The notes beneath the pieces were generated by a model that had not been told where the DNA came from, did not search any database, and saw only the letters and a program-made list of their open reading frames with translations. This document shows positions 49,968 through 60,082 of a stretch of 64,000 nt of DNA, in pieces; within the stretch, counting starts at the first letter, position 1, and each line of letters opens with the position of its first letter. The DNA comes from Planomicrobium sp. YIM 101495 (GTDB taxonomy: Bacteria; Bacillota; Bacilli; Bacillales_A; Planococcaceae). A program made the translations under genes and the position numbers. The stretch spans positions 1-64,000 of the forward strand of contig NZ_WLZW01000006.1 of assembly GCF_009707665.1 (NCBI RefSeq), read 5' to 3'.

Positions 49968-52900
49968 TTAGACATACACTCCTTTTTTAGTTGGGGCGCT
50001 TGATTGGATGAAACGTTTGAATGCCGCTGCGGTTTCTGGGCGTGTCCACACATGTATACGGTGGACTGCTGCAGTTTGTGGATGCTGATCCGCTTGTTGC
50101 GCGTGAAAGTCGATATATGCTTTTTTATTATCTGATTGGATCCATTGGTCGAACGGCTGATTTGCCGCTGTGACGACTGTGAAGCCGTGCTCTTTCCAAA
50201 ATGCAGTGTCCGCAGTTTCAACGGAAGAATCAGCGATGAACACAGTACCGGTTTTCAATAAGTCTGCGAGTCCTGCTGTACTGCCAATTAGCGCTTTTTG
50301 CAACGCTTCAGCTGATGAAGCAGCGGAGCCAATGACTTCGCCAGTCGACATCATCTTCGGTGACAGCACGGGGGACAGGCCAGGCAGCTTAATGTGTGAG
50401 AAGACCGGTGCTTTGACCGTGTATTCCGGCTGTCCGTTGTACGTGCTCTCAATCGCGAGATCGTTGAATGGGACACCGAGCATCAAGGACGTGGCGTGCT
50501 GGACAAGCGGGACGCCGGTCACTTTCGAGCTGATTGGAACGGTACGGGATGCACGTGGGTTGATTTCCATGACGTACAATTCTCCGTCTTCGAAAACGAA
50601 TTGAATATTGAATAGACCGATGAAGTCGATTTGCTGTGCGATTTTTGTCGCCACGTCCGTCATCTTTCCGATCTCTTCAATGGATAAGGTAACAGGTGGC
50701 GTGACAGATAAGCTGTCGCCTGAGTGAACACCGGTACCTTCGAGGTGTTCGAAAACTGAAGAGATCCATACTTGTTTTCCGTCACTCAACACATCGATCT
50801 CTGCTTCTTTGCCGATGATGAAGTGATCGACGAGCAGTGGGAATGACATCTCCGTATGCTCGAGCCAATCCACCAATTCCGTTTCACTGTGGAATACGGC
50901 CATACCGCTGCCACCGATCACGTAGGACGGGCGGAGCAGGACCGGGTAACCGAGTTTGGCAGCAAAGGCCGGCACTTCAGCGGCAGTTTGTACGGTGAAG
51001 CTCGGGATGCTTTCCAGACCGATGGAATTCAGGAACTGGTAGAAACGGTCGCGGTCTTCCATTTGGTCGAGCAGTTGTGCAGAAGAGCCAAGTACTGTGA
51101 GTCCGGCTTGTTCCATTTCTTCCGCGAGGTTCAAGGACGTCTGGCCACCGAACTGCAGGATGACTTGATCGATGCCTTCGAATTCCAGTACATGCAAGAT
51201 GTCTTCCGCTGTAAGCGGTTCGAAGTACAGAGCATCGGCGATTTCGAAGTCGGTCGATACCGTTTCGGGGTTGTTGTTGATCATGATTGCTTCGTAGCCG
51301 AGTTTTTGTGCGGCGAGTACGCTATGCACACAGCAATAGTCGAATTCGATGCCTTGACCGATACGGATTGGGCCGGAGCCGATGACTGCTACTTTCTTCG
51401 CTTGGCTTTGGCGCTCGTCGGACGCACCGCACCAAGTGGAGTAGAAATAGTTCGTTTCCGATTTGAATTCGGCTGCGCACGTGTCGATCATCCGATAGGA
51501 AGGAAGGATGGACCAGTCTTTTCGGCGCTGTGCGACTTGTTGCGGGGCGACCGCCCACATGTCCGCCAGCTGCTGGTCACTGAAGCCGAGCTTTTTCGCC
51601 GCTTGTAGTTGATCCGCTTTGACCGCATGCCAGTCGACCGTTTGGAGAGTGCTCCATTCATTGGCGATGTGTTCGAGTGCTTGAAGGAAGAATGGTGTGA
51701 TGCCTGTCAGTTCCTGTAGCGCTTCGCAGCTTTCTCCGAGAATCAGCAATTCGAACAGGACAAACAGCCGGCGATCATCCACATGGTGTGCGAGATGATA
51801 AAGCTCTTCTTTCGTCATAGCTTGCAGAGCAGGAAGCCGGAAACCATCAAGTGGCAATTCCAGCGATCGGATTGCTTTTTGGAGAGCCGCTTCGATATTT
51901 TGCTCGATCGCCATCACTTCGCCCGTCGCTTTCATCTGCGTGCCAAGTGTTCGGTTGGCTGCCGGAAATTGATCGAATGGCCAGCGCGGAATTTTGACTG
52001 CAACATAATCGAGAACTGGTTCAAAAGAGGCGGACTTCGAATCGTTCGCCGGGTTCGTCAATTCTTCGAGCTTGTAGCCGAGTGCAAGTTTTGCTGCGAT
52101 TTTGGCGATCGGATAGCCCGTCGCTTTGGAAGCGAGTGCCGACGAACGGCTGACACGCGGGTTGACTTCGATCAAATAGTAAGTGGAATCTTCCGGGTGC
52201 AGGGCAAACTGGACGTTACATGCCCCTATGATGCCGAGCGCTTCGATAATAGTGATGGAAGCGCCGCGCAACATGTGGCGCTCTTGGTCCGTCAATGTCT
52301 GACTCGGTGCGGCAACGATCGAATCGCCCGTATGAACACCGACCGGGTCCAAGTTTTCCATGTTACAGATCGTGATGCATGTACCGGAAGCATCGCGCAT
52401 CACTTCGTATTCGATTTCTTTATAACCTGCAATGCTCACTTCCACGAGACATTGGCCGATTGGGCTGGCAGAGAGCCCTTGTCGGACAAGTTCGAGGAAG
52501 CTGCTCTCGTCCGCTGCAATGCCTCCGCCAAAGCCGCCGAGTGTATAGGCAGGACGCACGATCAGTGGATAGCCTGCAGTTGCCGCGAACTGCAGCGCTT
52601 GTTCGGTAGAATAAATGATGTCACTGGCTGGGACCGGCTGATTCAATGTATGCATCAATGTACGGAACTTCTGGCGATCTTCCGCTTGCTTGATTCCTGT
52701 CATCGGTGTGCCGAGGAGCGATACGCCGTATTTTGCCAAAATTCCGGAAGCTGAAAGTTCCATCGCGATGGTCAATCCCGTCTGGCCGCCGACCGTTGCA
52801 AGTAAGCTGTCAGGCCGTTCTTTTTCGATGATACGGGTGATGCTCCCGGGTGTCAGAGGCTCGAAGTAAACTTTATCGGAGATGCGGTCGTCCGTCATGA

Positions 52901-53060
52901 TCGTCGCGGGGTTGTTGTTAACGAGTATGACTTCGCACCCTTCTTCTTTCAAAGCGAGACAAGCTTGAGTGCCGGCATAATCGAATTCAGCAGCTTGGCC
53001 GATGACTATGGCACCTGAACCGATGACCAGAACTTTCTGAATGTTCGTTTCTTTCGGCAT
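49968..53060 (-). CDS. carB: carbamoyl-phosphate synthase large subunit, arginine-type
   Basis: ATP-grasp synthetase that makes carbamoyl phosphate from ammonia, bicarbonate and two ATP. The 1030 residues have two homologous halves. The first is about 1-540 (KVLVIGSGAIVIGQAAEFDYAG at the start; EVNPRVSRSSALASKATGYPIAKIAAKLALG). The second is about 545-930 (KKVAVIGSGPIRIGQGIEFDYC; MEINPRASRTVPISSKVTGVP). A short divergent allosteric region follows. 1030 residues is the length of the arginine-specific enzyme of B. subtilis, shorter than pyrimidine-type PyrAB (about 1070). No carA lies upstream: the next gene is the divergent divIC, so the glutamine amidotransferase subunit must come from elsewhere. 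Confidence 0.95.
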   Translation of the reverse strand: MPKETNIQKVLVIGSGAIVIGQAAEFDYAGTQACLALKEEGCEVILVNNNPATIMTDDRISDKVYFEPLTPGSITRIIEKERPDSLLATVGGQTGLTIAMELSASGILAKYGVSLLGTPMTGIKQAEDRQKFRTLMHTLNQPVPASDIIYSTEQALQFAATAGYPLIVRPAYTLGGFGGGIAADESSFLELVRQGLSASPIGQCLVEVSIAGYKEIEYEVMRDASGTCITICNMENLDPVGVHTGDSIVAAPSQTLTDQERHMLRGASITIIEALGIIGACNVQFALHPEDSTYYLIEVNPRVSRSSALASKATGYPIAKIAAKLALGYKLEELTNPANDSKSASFEPVLDYVAVKIPRWPFDQFPAANRTLGTQMKATGEVMAIEQNIEAALQKAIRSLELPLDGFRLPALQAMTKEELYHLAHHVDDRRLFVLFELLILGESCEALQELTGITPFFLQALEHIANEWSTLQTVDWHAVKADQLQAAKKLGFSDQQLADMWAVAPQQVAQRRKDWSILPSYRMIDTCAAEFKSETNYFYSTWCGASDERQSQAKKVAVIGSGPIRIGQGIEFDYCCVHSVLAAQKLGYEAIMINNNPETVSTDFEIADALYFEPLTAEDILHVLEFEGIDQVILQFGGQTSLNLAEEMEQAGLTVLGSSAQLLDQMEDRDRFYQFLNSIGLESIPSFTVQTAAEVPAFAAKLGYPVLLRPSYVIGGSGMAVFHSETELVDWLEHTEMSFPLLVDHFIIGKEAEIDVLSDGKQVWISSVFEHLEGTGVHSGDSLSVTPPVTLSIEEIGKMTDVATKIAQQIDFIGLFNIQFVFEDGELYVMEINPRASRTVPISSKVTGVPLVQHATSLMLGVPFNDLAIESTYNGQPEYTVKAPVFSHIKLPGLSPVLSPKMMSTGEVIGSAASSAEALQKALIGSTAGLADLLKTGTVFIADSSVETADTAFWKEHGFTVVTAANQPFDQWIQSDNKKAYIDFHAQQADQHPQTAAVHRIHVWTRPETAAAFKRFIQSSAPTKKGVYV

Positions 53061-53157
53061 GAATGTGCACCTTCTTTTCTATAAGTGATAGAGAACAGAG
53101 CGGTTTGCTTTGTTGTCTTATTCTTTTAGCTTGTATATAAATTACGTTTTGAGAGTA

Positions 53158-53179
53158 AATATTCATTCTGATGAATATT
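53158..53179. promoter_or_regulatory. ArgR/AhrC-like operator
   Basis: The perfect inverted repeat AATATTCAT-TCTG-ATGAATATT resembles the ARG box, whose half site is TGAATWWWWATTCA-like. It covers the predicted start site (near 53177) of the carB promoter, an ideal place for arginine-dependent repression. Confidence 0.7.
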
Positions 53180-53183
53180 ATTG

Positions 53184-53212
53184 ATTATATATTTGTATAA
53201 AAATTAAGTCAA
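53184..53212 (-). promoter_or_regulatory. carB-argF promoter
   Basis: On the minus strand TTGACT (53212-53207) and a perfect TATAAT (53189-53184) with a 17-bp spacer, giving a leader of about 115 bases before carB. Confidence 0.82.
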
Positions 53213-53335
53213 CTGTATTTTTATTAACCTTATTACAATTCGATGAAAATTATTAAATTCCATATAAAGACGCTTAAAATACACCGGGAAATCCTGTATA
53301 ATGACTGGGATGAATTGTAGGGGAGGCAAACAGTC

Positions 53336-53755
53336 ATGACGTTGAAGAAACAGAAGAAGTCGGCTGTCGGCGCAGTTGCTCCGATTCGAAATGACTATGT
53401 CCGCTCGAAGGAAAGACAGGAAAAAAGGCAGCAAGCACAGAAAGTAAGGTTATTCAGGAGGTTGACCGTTTTCGGTATATTGGTTCTTTTGGCTGCGATC
53501 TGGATCGGAGTCACGTGGTATGGCCAGTCACAGACGATCGCTGAGAAAGAACGGCAACAAGAAGAAGCATTGGCAGCGCTTGCCGAGATCGAAGCTGAAC
53601 AAGGAATTTTGCAGGAACAGATCATGCTGTTGAATGATGATGAGTACATCGCGAAGCTCGCACGCAAGAGGTATTTCTTGTCGGAAGATGAGGAGCTCAT
53701 TTTTACATTGCCTGAAGAAGGGGCGAAGGAAGAGGAAAAAGAGCCGTCTAGTTGA
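53336..53755 (+). CDS. divIC: cell-division protein DivIC
   Basis: A 139-residue bitopic septum protein that, with FtsL and DivIB, activates septal peptidoglycan synthesis. A basic cytoplasmic tail (about 1-37) is followed by one membrane segment at about 38-58 (TVFGILVLLAAIWIGVTWYG), then an extracellular leucine-zipper-like coiled coil (about 60-100, KERQQEEALAALAEIEAEQGILQEQI) and the conserved Y-x-A-K-L-A-R-K-R-Y segment near 105-115. It is divergent from carB. The tail of the gene holds the -35 of the yabR promoter. Confidence 0.95.
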   Translation: MTLKKQKKSAVGAVAPIRNDYVRSKERQEKRQQAQKVRLFRRLTVFGILVLLAAIWIGVTWYGQSQTIAEKERQQEEALAALAEIEAEQGILQEQIMLLNDDEYIAKLARKRYFLSEDEELIFTLPEEGAKEEEKEPSS

Positions 53756-53779
53756 CTCTTTTTCATTGATTGGTATAAT
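53752..53779 (+). promoter_or_regulatory. yabR promoter
   Basis: TTGACT (53752-53757, overlapping the divIC stop) and TATAAT (53774-53779) with a 16-bp spacer. Confidence 0.7.
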
Positions 53780-53871
53780 AAAAGTAGGATATTGCTGGTG
53801 TTTTGGCGGTGATATATCTGAATTTGGTCTCCAAACAGATCATCTAAACTTTAAGGAGGAGCATTTTTTTT

Positions 53872-54291
53872 ATGTCGATTGAAGTAGGCAGCAAGTTAGA
53901 AGGTAAAGTAACAGGAATTACAAACTTCGGAGCTTTTGTACAGCTTCCAAGCGGTCAGACAGGCCTCGTGCATATCAGTGAAGTCGCCGACAACTATGTG
54001 AAAGACATCAACGACCATTTGAAGGTAGGCGAAATGGTCGAAGTCAAGGTTATGAATGTGGAAGCTGACGGTAAAATCGGTCTTTCCATCCGTAAAGCGA
54101 AGCCTCAACCGGCAGGCGGCTCTGAACGTCCGCAACGTCCACGTTCGAACAACCGTACGTTCGATCGTCAGCCAAAAGAGAATTTTGAAACGAAAATGGC
54201 TAAGTTCTTGAAAGAAAGTGAAGATAACCTTTCTTCATTGAAACGCGCAACAGAGTCGAAACGCGGCGGACGAGGTGCAAGAAGAGGGTAA
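53872..54291 (+). CDS. yabR: S1-domain RNA-binding protein YabR
   Basis: A 139-residue general stress protein 13/YabR homologue. Residues 1-75 form one S1 OB-fold (GSKLEGKVTGITNFGAFVQLPSGQTGLVHISEVADNYVKD). Residues 76-139 form a basic, disordered Arg/Lys tail ending RGGRGARRG. Such single-S1 proteins often associate with ribosomes or polynucleotide phosphorylase. It has its own promoter and a terminator at 54354. In B. subtilis spoIIE follows; here it is absent. Confidence 0.93.
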   Translation: MSIEVGSKLEGKVTGITNFGAFVQLPSGQTGLVHISEVADNYVKDINDHLKVGEMVEVKVMNVEADGKIGLSIRKAKPQPAGGSERPQRPRSNNRTFDRQPKENFETKMAKFLKESEDNLSSLKRATESKRGGRGARRG

Positions 54292-54353
54292 CTTGCTAGC
54301 TGTTTTAAAGGCATAAAAAGATGCTTCGATGCAGCTTACAAAAAGATTCAGGC

Positions 54354-54385
54354 AACGCTTCTCTGAAAAGGGGAGCGTTTTTTTA
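54354..54385 (+). terminator. yabR terminator
   Basis: AACGCTTCTC pairs with GGGGAGCGTT around a 6-base loop, followed by TTTTTTAT. Confidence 0.85.
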
Positions 54386-54417
54386 TCAATCCGAACCTAA
54401 TGGGAGTGAAGAGAATC

Positions 54418-54879
54418 ATGGAAAAACAACAAATTCTCGAAGCATTCAAAGACTACGAAGTTTATTTGGCATCATTGAATACATCCGTTCAGACGGATGA
54501 GGAAGCCCATGCCCCCATCGCTGAAGGAAAATGGTCGATATCGCAGATTTTGTATCACATGGCAGAGTGGGACCGGTTCATCAGGGAAGAACGGATCAAT
54601 CAAATGGAGCCCGGCAGAGAAGTCGGTACGTTTCCTGAGGTGGACACGTTCAACCGCGAAGCTGTCCGGTCGGTGGACAATTACCGTTTCCCGGAAGTGC
54701 TCTCACATGCTCAGAGACAGCGTGCGCTATTAGGGAAAGTGATTGAAGAGATGCCTGAGGAAAATTGGAACAGCGCATTCAGAATCAGCGGGAACAGCAT
54801 GACACCTGCTGATTATTTTGAAGGAATTCTTGAGCACGATGCCCATCATAGACGTCAGATCGACGGATTTTTGGCATAG
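54418..54879 (+). CDS. DinB/YfiT-like four-helix metalloprotein
   Basis: A 153-residue DinB-superfamily protein from ATG 54418 (GGGAGTGAAG upstream). The three-histidine metal site can be read as His in QILYHMAEWDRFI (near 46) and the paired His in EHDAHHRRQIDG (near 141-146). The superfamily includes bacillithiol S-transferases and thiol-dependent isomerases, but many members have no known role. It sits between yabR and tRNA-Met, in the region where spoIIE lies in spore formers. Confidence 0.88.
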   Translation: MEKQQILEAFKDYEVYLASLNTSVQTDEEAHAPIAEGKWSISQILYHMAEWDRFIREERINQMEPGREVGTFPEVDTFNREAVRSVDNYRFPEVLSHAQRQRALLGKVIEEMPEENWNSAFRISGNSMTPADYFEGILEHDAHHRRQIDGFLA

Positions 54880-54917
54880 AAAAAAGCGTTCCTTAAATTT
54901 AAGGAACGCTTTTTTTA
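54880..54917. terminator. bidirectional terminator between DinB gene and tRNA-Met
   Basis: A perfect 18-bp palindromic stem AAAAAAGCGTTCCTTAAA with its exact complement. Its A-tract and T-tract allow termination in both directions, serving the convergent DinB and tRNA-Met genes. Confidence 0.92.
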
Positions 54918-54921
54918 TCGA

Positions 54922-54995
54922 TGGCGGCAGAGGGGATCGAACCCCCGACCTTACGGGTATGAACCGTACGCTCTAGCCAGCTGAGCTACGCCGCC
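54922..54995 (-). tRNA. tRNA-Met (anticodon CAU)
   Basis: On the minus strand GGCGGCG at the 5' end pairs with TGCCGCC (one mismatched or wobble pair). The anticodon loop TTCATAC gives CAU, followed by the TTCGATC T-loop. It is 74 bases and CCA is not encoded. The body closely follows the elongator tRNA-Met of B. subtilis. An Ile2 (k2C34) tRNA also reads CAU but has a different body. Confidence 0.93.
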
Positions 54996-55087
54996 GTAAT
55001 CAAACGGACAAATAGTATTATATTACTGGGATCGCAAAGTGTCAATTCTTTTTCAGCAATTAATTTTTAACAGGAAGAGGTGCCGAT

Positions 55088-56464
55088 GTGGAGCCGCTTG
55101 AAGACCGTGTGACTTCCTATAATGAACGCCAACAGTTGTTTGCAAAAGAAGACCATGTCTTGGTCGCCTGTTCCGGTGGCGCCGATTCAATGGCGCTTCT
55201 TTCCTATATGCATAGACAAGGCATCAAGGTCAGCGCAGCGCATGTCGATCACATGCTGCGGGGAGAGGAATCCAGCGAAGACCGTCGCCTTGTAGAAGAG
55301 ACTTGTCAAAAGTGGGGGATTCCGTGCTACAGTGCGGCCATCCCGATTCCTGCTATCCTCGCAGAACGTGGCGGCAATAAACAGCAAGTGTGCCGGGAAG
55401 AGCGCTACCGCTTCTTCGAAGAAACGATGCGCGCTACGGGAGCTGAGAAGCTCGCGGTCGCCCACCATGAAGATGACCAGCTCGAGACGGTGCTACTGGC
55501 AGCTGTAAGGGGTAGACTATCTGAGGGTGCGAAAGGTATGCCCGTACGCCGACCGTTCGCATCAGGAGAGCTGATCCGTCCGTTCCTTTCGGTGTCGAAA
55601 AATGAGATCCTTTCATATGTGTCGGAACGGGGAACACCGTACCGGGAAGACCCTAGCAATGCAGAGCCTGTCTACACGCGGAACAGGCTTCGTAAGCAAG
55701 TCATCCCCTTACTGCAGCAGGAAAATGAGTGGCTTGCCCGCCAAGTGACGGAGTTCACAGAAGAACTGCAGGAGCAGGACCGCTTTCTCACGCAGCTGGC
55801 GGAAGAGAAAGTCCATTTTCTCATGCAACCGGAACAGGATGGCTTCTCGGTCGACGTGGCGACATTCTGTCAGGAAGCACTTGCTTTACAAAAAAGAATG
55901 GTTCTAATACTATTGAATTACCTGTACGATACGGGTTCTGTGACTTTTACAAAGCAATTGGCTGAACAAGTGCAACAAGCGATGCAACAGACAGACGGCA
56001 CTGTTTTTATACACCTTCCGAAAGGCGGAAGAGCCATCCGGAGTTATGGCCGGATGCGCTTCACCCGTCAAGCGCTTCCCCTGGAAGACGGCGAAAGGGG
56101 GCAAGTGCTGCTCGGTGAAGAGTGGACGGAGCGTGGCAACCGGAGATTCCGTGTTGTCCGGCTGGAGGAGCAGGAGGTAGGTCCTGGAGATGCCTGGTAC
56201 TTCAAGGCGCCGGAGACGGCAAAGGCTGTCCTGCGGAACCGGCAGCCAGGAGACCGGATTCAGCTATCCGGGATGGAGCAGCCGAAAAAAGTAGCACGTT
56301 TGATGATCGATGAGAAAGTGCCATTGCCTGAAAGGGCGGAGCATCCGGTCGTTGCGATCGACGGCGGGGACATCCTGCTAGTGCCAGGCATTCGTTCATC
56401 TCTTCATATGAGCCGGCAGAAGCGGCCGGAAGATAATTGGGCATTGATCGAACAATTGATTTGA
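55088..56464 (+). CDS. tilS: tRNA(Ile)-lysidine synthetase
   Basis: Modifies C34 of tRNA-Ile(CAU) to lysidine so that it reads AUA and is charged with isoleucine. The 458 residues have the PP-loop CSGGADSM (near 28-35), [27 protein letters not shown] and the C-terminal TilS domains. The start is GTG 55088 with AGGAAGAGG upstream. It lies 31 bases before hpt; the tilS-hpt-ftsH order is the conserved Bacillales one. Confidence 0.95.
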   Translation: MEPLEDRVTSYNERQQLFAKEDHVLVACSGGADSMALLSYMHRQGIKVSAAHVDHMLRGEESSEDRRLVEETCQKWGIPCYSAAIPIPAILAERGGNKQQVCREERYRFFEETMRATGAEKLAVAHHEDDQLETVLLAAVRGRLSEGAKGMPVRRPFASGELIRPFLSVSKNEILSYVSERGTPYREDPSNAEPVYTRNRLRKQVIPLLQQENEWLARQVTEFTEELQEQDRFLTQLAEEKVHFLMQPEQDGFSVDVATFCQEALALQKRMVLILLNYLYDTGSVTFTKQLAEQVQQAMQQTDGTVFIHLPKGGRAIRSYGRMRFTRQALPLEDGERGQVLLGEEWTERGNRRFRVVRLEEQEVGPGDAWYFKAPETAKAVLRNRQPGDRIQLSGMEQPKKVARLMIDEKVPLPERAEHPVVAIDGGDILLVPGIRSSLHMSRQKRPEDNWALIEQLI

Positions 56465-56495
56465 AAATGCAAGCAAGATTACTAGGAGGTTCATC

Positions 56496-57047
56496 ATGTT
56501 AGAAAAAGACATCGAAAACGTTTTGATTTCAGAAGAGCAGCTGCAAGCGAAAGCTTGTGAATTAGGGGAGGCGCTGACGCGTGATTACGAAGGGAAATAT
56601 CCACTCGCGATCGGCGTACTGAAAGGTGCCATGCCGTTCATGGGGGACTTGATGAAGCGCATCGACGGTTACATCGAGATGGACTTCATGGATGTTTCAA
56701 GTTACGGCAGCGCAACTGTTTCTTCCGGTGAAGTGAAAATCGTCAAAGACTTGAACACAAGTGTAGAAGGGCGCGACATCTTGATCATCGAAGACATCAT
56801 CGATAGCGGACTGACACTAAGCTATCTCGTAGACCTATTCAAGTATCGGAAAGCAAAATCGATCAGGATCGTTACACTGTTGGACAAACCGACAGGACGT
56901 AAAGTCAACCTGCAAGCGGATTACATCGGCTTTGAAGTGCCGGATGCATTCGTTGTCGGCTATGGCTTGGATTATATGGAAAGATACCGGAACCTCCCGT
57001 ATATCGGCATCCTGAAACCAGCCATTTACGCGGACGAAGAAAAATAA
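56496..57047 (+). CDS. hpt: hypoxanthine-guanine phosphoribosyltransferase
   Basis: Salvages hypoxanthine and guanine to IMP and GMP using PRPP. The 183 residues have [17 protein letters not shown], the PRPP loop [17 protein letters not shown] (near 92-108) and the base-binding [31 protein letters not shown] precedes the ATG. In B. subtilis Hpt and TilS jointly influence ftsH expression; the same three-gene order is kept here. Confidence 0.97.
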   Translation: MLEKDIENVLISEEQLQAKACELGEALTRDYEGKYPLAIGVLKGAMPFMGDLMKRIDGYIEMDFMDVSSYGSATVSSGEVKIVKDLNTSVEGRDILIIEDIIDSGLTLSYLVDLFKYRKAKSIRIVTLLDKPTGRKVNLQADYIGFEVPDAFVVGYGLDYMERYRNLPYIGILKPAIYADEEK

Positions 57048-57170
57048 GCGGAAACCTTTGATCGCTTTACGGGTTTCTCATTAATGTGGCAAGAGCTTTT
57101 CTTTGTGTGACTAATCGTTCGTGTGGTAGTATTTAGTATAGTTTTGGGAAACTTTGTGAGGAGGCGCGGG

Positions 57171-59186
57171 ATGAATCGCATATTTCGATACACCATATTT
57201 TATTTATTGATTTTTCTTGTAATCATCGGCATCTTGGGCACGTTCAACAACAGCGGCCAGCCGACAAAAGATATAGGATACAATGAGTTTTTGGCAGCTC
57301 TTGAAAACGGCGAGATCACGAAAGTAACAATACAGCCGGATGCCATGGTCTATGAAGTGATCGGGGAAATGGACGGTTATAAGGAAGGTGAATCCTTCGT
57401 CACGAACATTCCGCTGGAGAACGAAGCACTAACAGCCCGGATCGATGAAGTGGCAGCCGCGCAAGACGGGGTGGAAGTCACTTACTTGAAAGCTCCCCAA
57501 ACGAGCGGCTGGGTGCAATTCCTGACAGGGATCATTCCATTCATCATCATTTTCATTCTCTTCTTCTTCTTGCTTAACCAGTCTCAGGGAGGCGGCGGTG
57601 GCCGTGTCATGAACTTCGGGAAGAGCAAGGCGAAACTATATGATGACCAGAAGCGCAAAGTGCGTTTTGACGACGTAGCAGGCGCGGATGAAGAGAAACA
57701 GGAACTTATTGAAGTAGTCGAATTCCTGAAAGATCCACGCAAATTCGCTGATATCGGCGCACGCATTCCAAAAGGGATTTTACTTGTCGGACCTCCAGGT
57801 ACCGGTAAAACATTGCTTGCACGTGCAGTTGCTGGTGAAGCAGGTGTTCCGTTCTTCTCCATCAGTGGTTCCGACTTTGTTGAAATGTTCGTCGGTGTCG
57901 GTGCATCACGTGTACGTGATCTATTCGAAAATGCGAAAAAGAACGCTCCATGTATCATTTTCATCGATGAGATCGATGCAGTCGGACGTCAGCGCGGAGC
58001 TGGACTCGGCGGGGGGCACGATGAGCGTGAACAAACATTGAACCAACTGCTAGTCGAGATGGATGGATTCGGCGCGAACGAGGGTATCATCATCGTTGCT
58101 GCGACAAACCGCCCTGATATCCTTGACCCGGCACTTCTTCGCCCAGGACGTTTCGATCGTCAGATCACAGTTGGCCGTCCGGACGTCAAAGGCCGCGAAG
58201 AAGTTTTGAAAGTGCATGCACGCAACAAGCCGCTTGATGAGTCGGTCGACTTGAAAGCTGTAGCGCAGCGCACACCAGGCTTCTCGGGCGCAGACTTGGA
58301 AAACTTGTTGAACGAAGCGGCTCTTGTCGCAGCACGTCGCGACAAGAAGAAAATCGATATGGCAGACCTTGACGAAGCGTCAGACCGCGTAATTGCTGGT
58401 CCAGCTAAGAAAAATCGTGTCATTTCGAAAAAAGAACGCAATATCGTGGCTTACCACGAATCAGGTCATACAGTCGTCGGTCTTATCCTTGACGATGCCG
58501 AAGTCGTTCATAAAGTGACGATCGTTCCACGCGGTCAAGCAGGCGGTTACGCTGTCATGCTGCCGAAGGAAGACCGTTACTTCATGACGAAGCCGGAATT
58601 GCTCGATAAGATTGCAGGACTGCTGGGTGGACGTGTCGCAGAAGACATTACATTCGGCGAAGTTTCAACTGGTGCTCACAACGACTTCCAACGTGCAACG
58701 GCAATTGCCCGCAGCATGGTTACGGAATACGGGATGAGTGATAAGATCGGTCCGATCCAGTTCGGTCAAGCACAAGGAGGCAACGTCTTCCTTGGACGTG
58801 ATTTCAACTCCGAGCAGAACTATTCGGATGCAATCGCGTTTGAGATCGACCAGGAAATCCAGCGCATCATCAAAGAGCAATACTTGCGCACGAAAGAGAT
58901 CCTCATGGAGCACCGCGACCTTCTTGAATTGGTCGCAACAACTTTACTGGAAATCGAAACGTTGGATGCAGGTCAGATCCAGCATTTGAAAGAGCACGGA
59001 AAACTTCCAGAGCGTTCATATGAAGCGTTGAACGGTGATTTCGTCAAAGATGAAGGAATCGACTTGGAGAAAGAAGATGAAGTGGGCGATGTAACTGGTG
59101 CCCCGAGCGATCCTTCGGCAGGCGACCTGCCAGATGAAGATCATCCGGGAGACTCAGGCGGTCCGATTCAGGAAAAACGCAAATAA
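57171..59186 (+). CDS. ftsH: ATP-dependent zinc metalloprotease FtsH
   Basis: Membrane-anchored AAA+ protease for quality control and regulated proteolysis. The start is ATG 57171 (671 residues) behind GTGAGGAGG; the frame extends 16 codons upstream without a site. It has a membrane segment near 7-25, an extracellular domain and a second segment near 117-137 ([20 protein letters not shown]). The AAA domain has Walker A GPPGTGKT, Walker [13 protein letters not shown], pore loop FVG and the second region of homology [20 protein letters not shown]. The zinc site is HESGH. The C-terminus is acidic and disordered. Confidence 0.98.
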   Translation: MNRIFRYTIFYLLIFLVIIGILGTFNNSGQPTKDIGYNEFLAALENGEITKVTIQPDAMVYEVIGEMDGYKEGESFVTNIPLENEALTARIDEVAAAQDGVEVTYLKAPQTSGWVQFLTGIIPFIIIFILFFFLLNQSQGGGGGRVMNFGKSKAKLYDDQKRKVRFDDVAGADEEKQELIEVVEFLKDPRKFADIGARIPKGILLVGPPGTGKTLLARAVAGEAGVPFFSISGSDFVEMFVGVGASRVRDLFENAKKNAPCIIFIDEIDAVGRQRGAGLGGGHDEREQTLNQLLVEMDGFGANEGIIIVAATNRPDILDPALLRPGRFDRQITVGRPDVKGREEVLKVHARNKPLDESVDLKAVAQRTPGFSGADLENLLNEAALVAARRDKKKIDMADLDEASDRVIAGPAKKNRVISKKERNIVAYHESGHTVVGLILDDAEVVHKVTIVPRGQAGGYAVMLPKEDRYFMTKPELLDKIAGLLGGRVAEDITFGEVSTGAHNDFQRATAIARSMVTEYGMSDKIGPIQFGQAQGGNVFLGRDFNSEQNYSDAIAFEIDQEIQRIIKEQYLRTKEILMEHRDLLELVATTLLEIETLDAGQIQHLKEHGKLPERSYEALNGDFVKDEGIDLEKEDEVGDVTGAPSDPSAGDLPDEDHPGDSGGPIQEKRK

Positions 59187-59195
59187 GTCCAAATC

Positions 59196-59241
59196 AAGCT
59201 GATAGGGTTCTTCCGTAAAAGGAGGCTCTATCAGCTTTTTG
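59196..59241 (+). terminator. ftsH terminator
   Basis: AAGCTGATAG pairs with CTATCAGCTT across a loop that contains a further GG/CC-type pairing, followed by TTTTTGC. Confidence 0.85.
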
Positions 59242-59299
59242 CTTTCCCTTAAATATGGTATGATGTGTTGGAAAATCGTCGGGGAGCGAGGCGGTAAAA

Positions 59300-60067
59300 T
59301 TGATTTTAGTGATGGATATCGGAAATGCCGGAATGGACATCGGCATTTACGCAGGAGACCAGCTGTTCGAACGGTGGCGCATGGCGACCGATCAACAACG
59401 GACTGAAGATGAATACGGCATGCAGCTCAAAGCGCTGTTCGAACATAGCAACTTGGAGTTCGGCATGGTGGAAGGGATCATCATGTCCTCGGTTGTACCG
59501 CCGATGGGCCGGATGCTGGAGCGCATGTGCCGAAAATACATCGGCCGCGATCCGTTGATCGTCGGGCCAGGTGTGAAAACCGGGTTGAACATCAAGTCAG
59601 ACAATCCGCGGGAAGTCGGCACGGACCGGATCGTCAATGCAGTGGCCGCAATCCATGAATACGGCGGACCGTTAATCGTCATCGATTACGGGACAGCCAC
59701 GACGTATTGTTACATCGACGAGCGTAATCAATACCACGGTGGGCTCATCGCCCCCGGCATGCGGGTTTCCGCTGAAGCACTCTACAGCCGGACGGCGAAA
59801 TTACCGAGGATCGACCTTGTCCGCCCGGATCAGCTGATCGGGAAGAATACGGTTGCTGCGATGCAGTCCGGCGTTCTTTACGGCTTTTGCGGGCAGGCGG
59901 AAGGCATCGTCTCCAGGATGAAAAAAGAAAGTGGCAAGTCGGTGAAAGTCATCGCTACGGGTGCATTAGCGCCATTGATCGCGAGTGAGACGGCGGTCAT
60001 CGATTATGTCGATGCAGAATTAACGTTGAGAGGCTTGTATATTATTTATAAACGCAATAGCGTATAA
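59300..60067 (+). CDS. coaX: type III pantothenate kinase
   Basis: First step of coenzyme A synthesis. The 255-residue ASKHA-fold enzyme starts at TTG 59300 (GGGGAGCGAGGCGG upstream). [29 protein letters not shown] holds the catalytic Asp and substrate loop, DYGTATTYC is the second phosphate motif and HHGG-like YHGGLIAPG follows. Odd: the first phosphate motif reads [10 protein letters not shown], where the family normally has D-x-G-N-T-(N/S). The conserved Thr is Ala. It is placed between ftsH and hslO as usual, and no other pantothenate kinase is visible here. Confidence 0.9.
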   Translation: MILVMDIGNAGMDIGIYAGDQLFERWRMATDQQRTEDEYGMQLKALFEHSNLEFGMVEGIIMSSVVPPMGRMLERMCRKYIGRDPLIVGPGVKTGLNIKSDNPREVGTDRIVNAVAAIHEYGGPLIVIDYGTATTYCYIDERNQYHGGLIAPGMRVSAEALYSRTAKLPRIDLVRPDQLIGKNTVAAMQSGVLYGFCGQAEGIVSRMKKESGKSVKVIATGALAPLIASETAVIDYVDAELTLRGLYIIYKRNSV

Positions 60068-60082
60068 GAGAGGGAGAATAAG

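Noticed and set aside
51783-52754. 323-codon plus-strand frame inside carB
   Set aside because: It is antisense to a fully conserved gene, composition-driven and rich in Cys, Arg and His, with no recognisable domain.
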